From NCBI RefSeq assembly GCF_018129965.1, contig NZ_JAFCKW010000005.1, positions 346,251 through 410,250 on the forward strand: a DNA stretch of 64,000 nucleotides, in the 5' to 3' direction. The notes beneath the pieces were generated by a model. The model did no database searches. It was not told the DNA's origin and saw nothing but the letters and a program-made list of their open reading frames with translations. Below are positions 61,103-64,000 of the stretch, one piece after another. This stretch comes from Bradyrhizobium diazoefficiens. Its GTDB lineage: Bacteria > Pseudomonadota > Alphaproteobacteria > Rhizobiales > Xanthobacteraceae. The number at the start of each line of letters is the position of its first letter. The stretch's first letter is position 1. The translations under genes were made by a program, and so were the position numbers.

Positions 61103-62939
61103 GTTTGCCGGCGTCCGGCTCGAGGCCGAGCGTGCGGCCCGGGAAGCCGGCGGCGTCGAAGTAACGCTGGCTGCCGACGCGCTGCACGTTGAGCACGGTC
61201 TCCAGACCGTTTTCGGACTTCTTCTTCGACCGCTCCACGCTCTTGTACGCCTTCGGCACGATGCCGTTGGGCAGGGCCTCCGAGATCACGCGGCCGACGA
61301 GGCCGCCGTTCTGCGCAGCACGCAGGCCGAGCAGCTGGGCGGCGGTCATCCCGACGTCCGCATTGCTGACCGGAAGCTCGCTGACATAGCCGGCCTTGAA
61401 GTCCGGGCCGATGGCGGCCATGAAATTCATGGTGTCGCCGCGGCTGAAGCTGCCATGCATGCCCTGGCCCTGGCGCAGCACGGTGTCGGCGACCTGAACC
61501 GAGCAGTTGGTCGGCGCTTCGCCGCAATCGCTGGCATAGGAGCGGAAGTTGACGACGATCGCCGGCGTCGGCGTCGCGGACTTGCCGCGCAGATTGATGC
61601 TCGACAGCGGCAGCGTGCCGGGGAAGCGGCCGAGCGAGTCATCGACGAACAGGCCGGAGACGTAATCCTGCTCGAGCAGCGCGTTGATCGTTTTCGCCGC
61701 CAGCTTCTTGTCCTTGCTGGGCAGGTAGATCAGGTCGGAGCCGCCATTGGTGGCGACGACCAGATCGGGCTTCTCCGGATCCTTGCCGAGCACGCCATTG
61801 CCGGCCTTCGGATGCTTGTTGCCTTCGATCTTCGCGTTCTTGTCGTTGGGATCGAACAGCGGCAGGTCGAGCGCCTTGGCCAGATCGATCGCCAGGAAGC
61901 CCATCGGCAGGAAGTCCTTCGGCGTGTCGTCATAGCTCAGCTTGGCCGAGGGGCTGGTCTTGCTGTCCTTGGAGATGGTCGAGAAGCCGTGGTCGGCCTG
62001 GACCATGATGTTGGTGTTGGCGGCAAGGCCGAGTTCGTCCAGCGCCTTGCGGAGCTGGGCGAGGTTGTTGTCGGCGTTCTTGATGCTCGCCATCGTGCTC
62101 GGGCCGTTGATGCCCGGCATGATCTGGTTGAGGCTGTCGCCCTGATTATGCTGGGTGCCATCGGGATCGCGCGACCAGAACACCAGCACGAACGGCTTGT
62201 TGCGCGCCTTGAACATCGGCAGCACCACCTTGGCGGCGACGTCGGCGAAATAGGCCTGCTGCGCGACGTTGGCGACGGTGGTGCCGGGCGTCTTGGCATC
62301 GCCCGCCTTGCCGTTATCGCCGCGCGGCGGAGCGGCGAGGGGCAGGCCGGCCTGCGTCAGCGCCGCCTTCACCTCGTCCGAGAGCGCCACACCGTTCTTG
62401 CTGCCGGTGGAGTCGTCGAACACGACCGAATGCAGGCCGGGCTTCTCGGGCTTGTCGGTGTGGTCGAACTGGAAGGTCGGGCCGACCTTGCCGATCGCCG
62501 CGGTGCTGAACCCCTTGTCGCGAGCCATCTTCAGAATGGTCTCTTCGTTCAGGTAATCGCCCTTGAAATGCTCGTCGATGTCGCCGAGGACGGCGTCGTT
62601 CTCGATGAAGGGGACCACGGTATCGCCGGCCGGGACCGAGGTGTAGTTGGTCCAGATCGTGTTGGAGAACACGCCGGTGTCGCCGAGATAGTGGCCGGTC
62701 GACATCGCCGAGCCGTTTGCCATGGTGAAGGTGGGGAACAGCGAGTGCGGGTTCTTGAAGTTGACGCCCTTGTCGCGAATTTCCGCCATTGCGGGGGCCG
62801 TTTCGGGGGTGACCTTCAGCGCGCGCAGTCCGTCAGGAATGAACAGGATCAGGTTACGTGGCGTGTTGTTCTGGGCGGCGGCAAATCCGGTGGACAGCAC
62901 TGTCAGTCCGACGGACAGCATCACCAGTGAACGGCGCAT
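61083..62939 (-). CDS. Alkaline-phosphatase-superfamily phosphodiesterase/nucleotide pyrophosphatase
   Basis: 618 residues with a signal peptide (about 1-23, ...GFAAAQ). Superfamily marks: the first metal Asp in LILFIPDGLRAL (about 30-41), the nucleophile threonine in SLFPTFTMANGSAMSTGHYL (about 66-85), and the metal-binding QADHGFSTISKD. This is the type I phosphodiesterase/nucleotide pyrophosphatase layout; the exact substrate is unknown. A PHO-box-like repeat lies 68 bases before the ATG, so it is probably induced by phosphate starvation. The C-end KQKTAGK is basic. Confidence 0.9.
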   Translation of the reverse strand: MRRSLVMLSVGLTVLSTGFAAAQNNTPRNLILFIPDGLRALKVTPETAPAMAEIRDKGVNFKNPHSLFPTFTMANGSAMSTGHYLGDTGVFSNTIWTNYTSVPAGDTVVPFIENDAVLGDIDEHFKGDYLNEETILKMARDKGFSTAAIGKVGPTFQFDHTDKPEKPGLHSVVFDDSTGSKNGVALSDEVKAALTQAGLPLAAPPRGDNGKAGDAKTPGTTVANVAQQAYFADVAAKVVLPMFKARNKPFVLVFWSRDPDGTQHNQGDSLNQIMPGINGPSTMASIKNADNNLAQLRKALDELGLAANTNIMVQADHGFSTISKDSKTSPSAKLSYDDTPKDFLPMGFLAIDLAKALDLPLFDPNDKNAKIEGNKHPKAGNGVLGKDPEKPDLVVATNGGSDLIYLPSKDKKLAAKTINALLEQDYVSGLFVDDSLGRFPGTLPLSSINLRGKSATPTPAIVVNFRSYASDCGEAPTNCSVQVADTVLRQGQGMHGSFSRGDTMNFMAAIGPDFKAGYVSELPVSNADVGMTAAQLLGLRAAQNGGLVGRVISEALPNGIVPKAYKSVERSKKKSENGLETVLNVQRVGSQRYFDAAGFPGRTLGLEPDAGKQKTAGK

Positions 62940-63006
62940 CAAGTCTCTCCTGCGGTGAGGCGAATGGCCGCGGTCGCGGCCCCCGGGCATCGTTTAGTTT
63001 CGCTGC

Positions 63007-63024
63007 ATGACAGTTTTGTTACAA
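63007..63024 (-). promoter_or_regulatory. Candidate PHO box
   Basis: On the minus strand TTGTAAC-AAAA-CTGTCAT gives two 7-bp units 11 bases apart, close to the PhoB consensus CTGTCAT-N4-CTGTCAT. It lies upstream of the phosphodiesterase gene, at a distance that fits activation. Confidence 0.6.
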
Positions 63025-63121
63025 GGCCGGCAACGGATGCAAGAGGGCTGGGGAGGGGGCTAGCGCTCACGGACTCGTCATTGTGAGTGCAGCCAGAATC
63101 TCGCGCGGCGACAACGTCATT

Positions 63122-63281
63122 TCCGTCATCCTGAGGTGCGAGTGGCGCGACGCTAAGCATCGCGCCGGGAGCCTTGAAGGATGAATGGCCGAGATGCAGC
63201 CGGGCCGTCGCCCTTCTAGGCTCGCCGAAGAGGCGAGCACCTCCAGCGACAACGGCTACGCCGTTGCGCAGGGGTGACGGT
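63122..63281. repeat. Intergenic repeat of the TCATCCTGAGGTGCGAG type
   Basis: TCCGTCATCCTGAGGTGCG, CCTTGAAGGATGAATGGCCG, GCTCGCCGAAGAGGCGAGC, GCGACAACGGCTACGCCGT and TGCGCAGGGGTGACGG mark a well-known Bradyrhizobium intergenic element. No real coding potential. Confidence 0.65.
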
Positions 63282-63389
63282 GATGGGCATGTGCTCGCCG
63301 CGGCATTCGACTTCTGAAATATTGGACACGCCTTCACGCTCTCGCGGCGCATTTCGCCCGAGCTTTGCCTCATCGCGTCACCCTCGATG

Positions 63390-63910
63390 GAAAGAGGGCG
63401 CAGGGAAGACCGGGTGCCGGCCGGGCACCCACGGTCCACTGTGCGAAAGGTGGCAACAAGAATTTGCACAGCGGCATACAGGTGAAGCCAAACATCCGGC
63501 CTTCCCTGCGCAGTGGGTTTACGGCTTATGTCGCGCTCTCCCCGGGGAGCGATGCACTCTTGCCCCCGTCGCCTTGCGGATGATCGATGCGCATGCCCGG
63601 TTGGACAGCACGCATCACCGCAAACCTTGACGCCAGCCTGCGGGCGCCAGGACCACACGATTTTGCCGTACGCCGATCACACCGGTCGTGCGCGCGACGC
63701 ATCTCGCTCACGGTTGCCCGCCCTGCGATGCCTTTCGCGCCGATGTGACCCACGTCCACCGCCGTCCGGCCCGCGTTCGTGACGATCGCGATACGCCCCT
63801 CTTCCTTGGGCCGGAGTGCGCGCACTATCCGCCAATTCCGAATTTCTGTAAAGGCGAATATTTTGATGCGGGCGGATTGACCGATCGCTTTGGTGTATTG
63901 CCCGTCGGGC
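63390..63910. repeat. Large repeat element, copy 2 (inverted)
   Basis: The reverse complement of 38460-38930, with stretches such as GTGCCGGCCGGGCACCCACG, CAGGTGAAGCCAAACATCCG and GCGCTCTCCCCGGGGAGCGA and a final piece around CCCGTCGGGC. It is longer than copy 1 by several small insertions. Short open frames on both strands here are artefacts. Some bases near 63282-63389 and after 63911 show no recognisable feature. Confidence 0.85.
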
Positions 63911-64000
63911 TGCGCGATATCTTGTAGATGGGGTAACGGGCCGGCCGCCCGCTCGCTACGGCGCGATTTGCAAGCGCGCTCGCGAGCGGCCTGTTGGTTG

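Noticed and set aside
60897..62930. Long plus-strand open frame of 677 codons over the phosphodiesterase gene
   Set aside because: The minus-strand gene has a signal peptide, metal-binding motifs and a promoter element; the plus frame is a GC-rich shadow with no recognised domain.
62939..63658. Minus-strand open frame of 239 codons at the right end
   Set aside because: It runs through two intergenic repeats and has no domain, so it is an artefact of the repeat.

Overview
The window is a high-GC alphaproteobacterial chromosome segment, most like Bradyrhizobium or a close Nitrobacteraceae relative. The ribosomal, RpoA, SecY and household proteins look bradyrhizobial, and most gaps hold imperfect palindromic intergenic repeats of the kind common in that group. 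No phage, insertion sequence, CRISPR array or conjugative module was found. The placement is from recognition, not from a search.

Region 1 (1-9845): the distal part of the S10-spc-alpha supercluster, in order L14 (cut by the window edge), L24, L5, S14, S8, L6, L18, S5, L30, L15, SecY, Adk, S13, S11, RpoA, L17, closed by a strong terminator. Adk has a histone-H1-like Lys/Ala tail, and two repeat elements separate rpoA from rplQ.

Region 2 (9846-24450): a decayed cytochrome c remnant; an SDR; a divergent HxlR regulator and medium-chain oxidoreductase; a porin; a DegP-like protease overlapping rarA; an RluC-type pseudouridine synthase; a DUF3828 protein; an ATP12 chaperone; an orphan FliK-FlhX pair; a class D beta-lactamase with a Tat-type signal; a CMD-family protein; and a coiled-coil protein.

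Region 3 (24450-34830): propionyl-CoA carboxylase beta chain, small membrane and secreted proteins, a GST, an alpha/beta hydrolase, an ArsR-type regulator, NIPSNAP and PEP-mutase-family proteins, a TRIC-type channel and a triheme cytochrome c.

Region 4 (34830-44770): a run of plus-strand metabolic genes. These are a fused indolepyruvate ferredoxin oxidoreductase, then after a repeat block a thiolase-like protein, a DUF35 zinc-ribbon/OB protein, a MaoC hydratase, an SDR, a DapA-like aldolase and a Nudix hydrolase. Together they resemble an acyl-CoA degradation route ending in thiolysis or retro-aldol cleavage. The substrate is unknown, and this is the best candidate here for an undescribed pathway.

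Region 5 (44850-64000): two EamA transporters, an orphan PAS histidine kinase, a GrlR-like protein, tRNA-Arg(UCG), an AraC regulator, small secreted proteins, a host-attachment-family protein, a histone-H1-like protein, photolyase, 1-Cys peroxiredoxin, and a phosphodiesterase/phosphatase with a candidate PHO box. Candidate EcfG general-stress promoters and an FNR/FixK-type box also lie here. The last kilobase is repeats, including an inverted copy of the element at 38.5 kb. Two small genes of 50 and 57 codons were found by direct reading.
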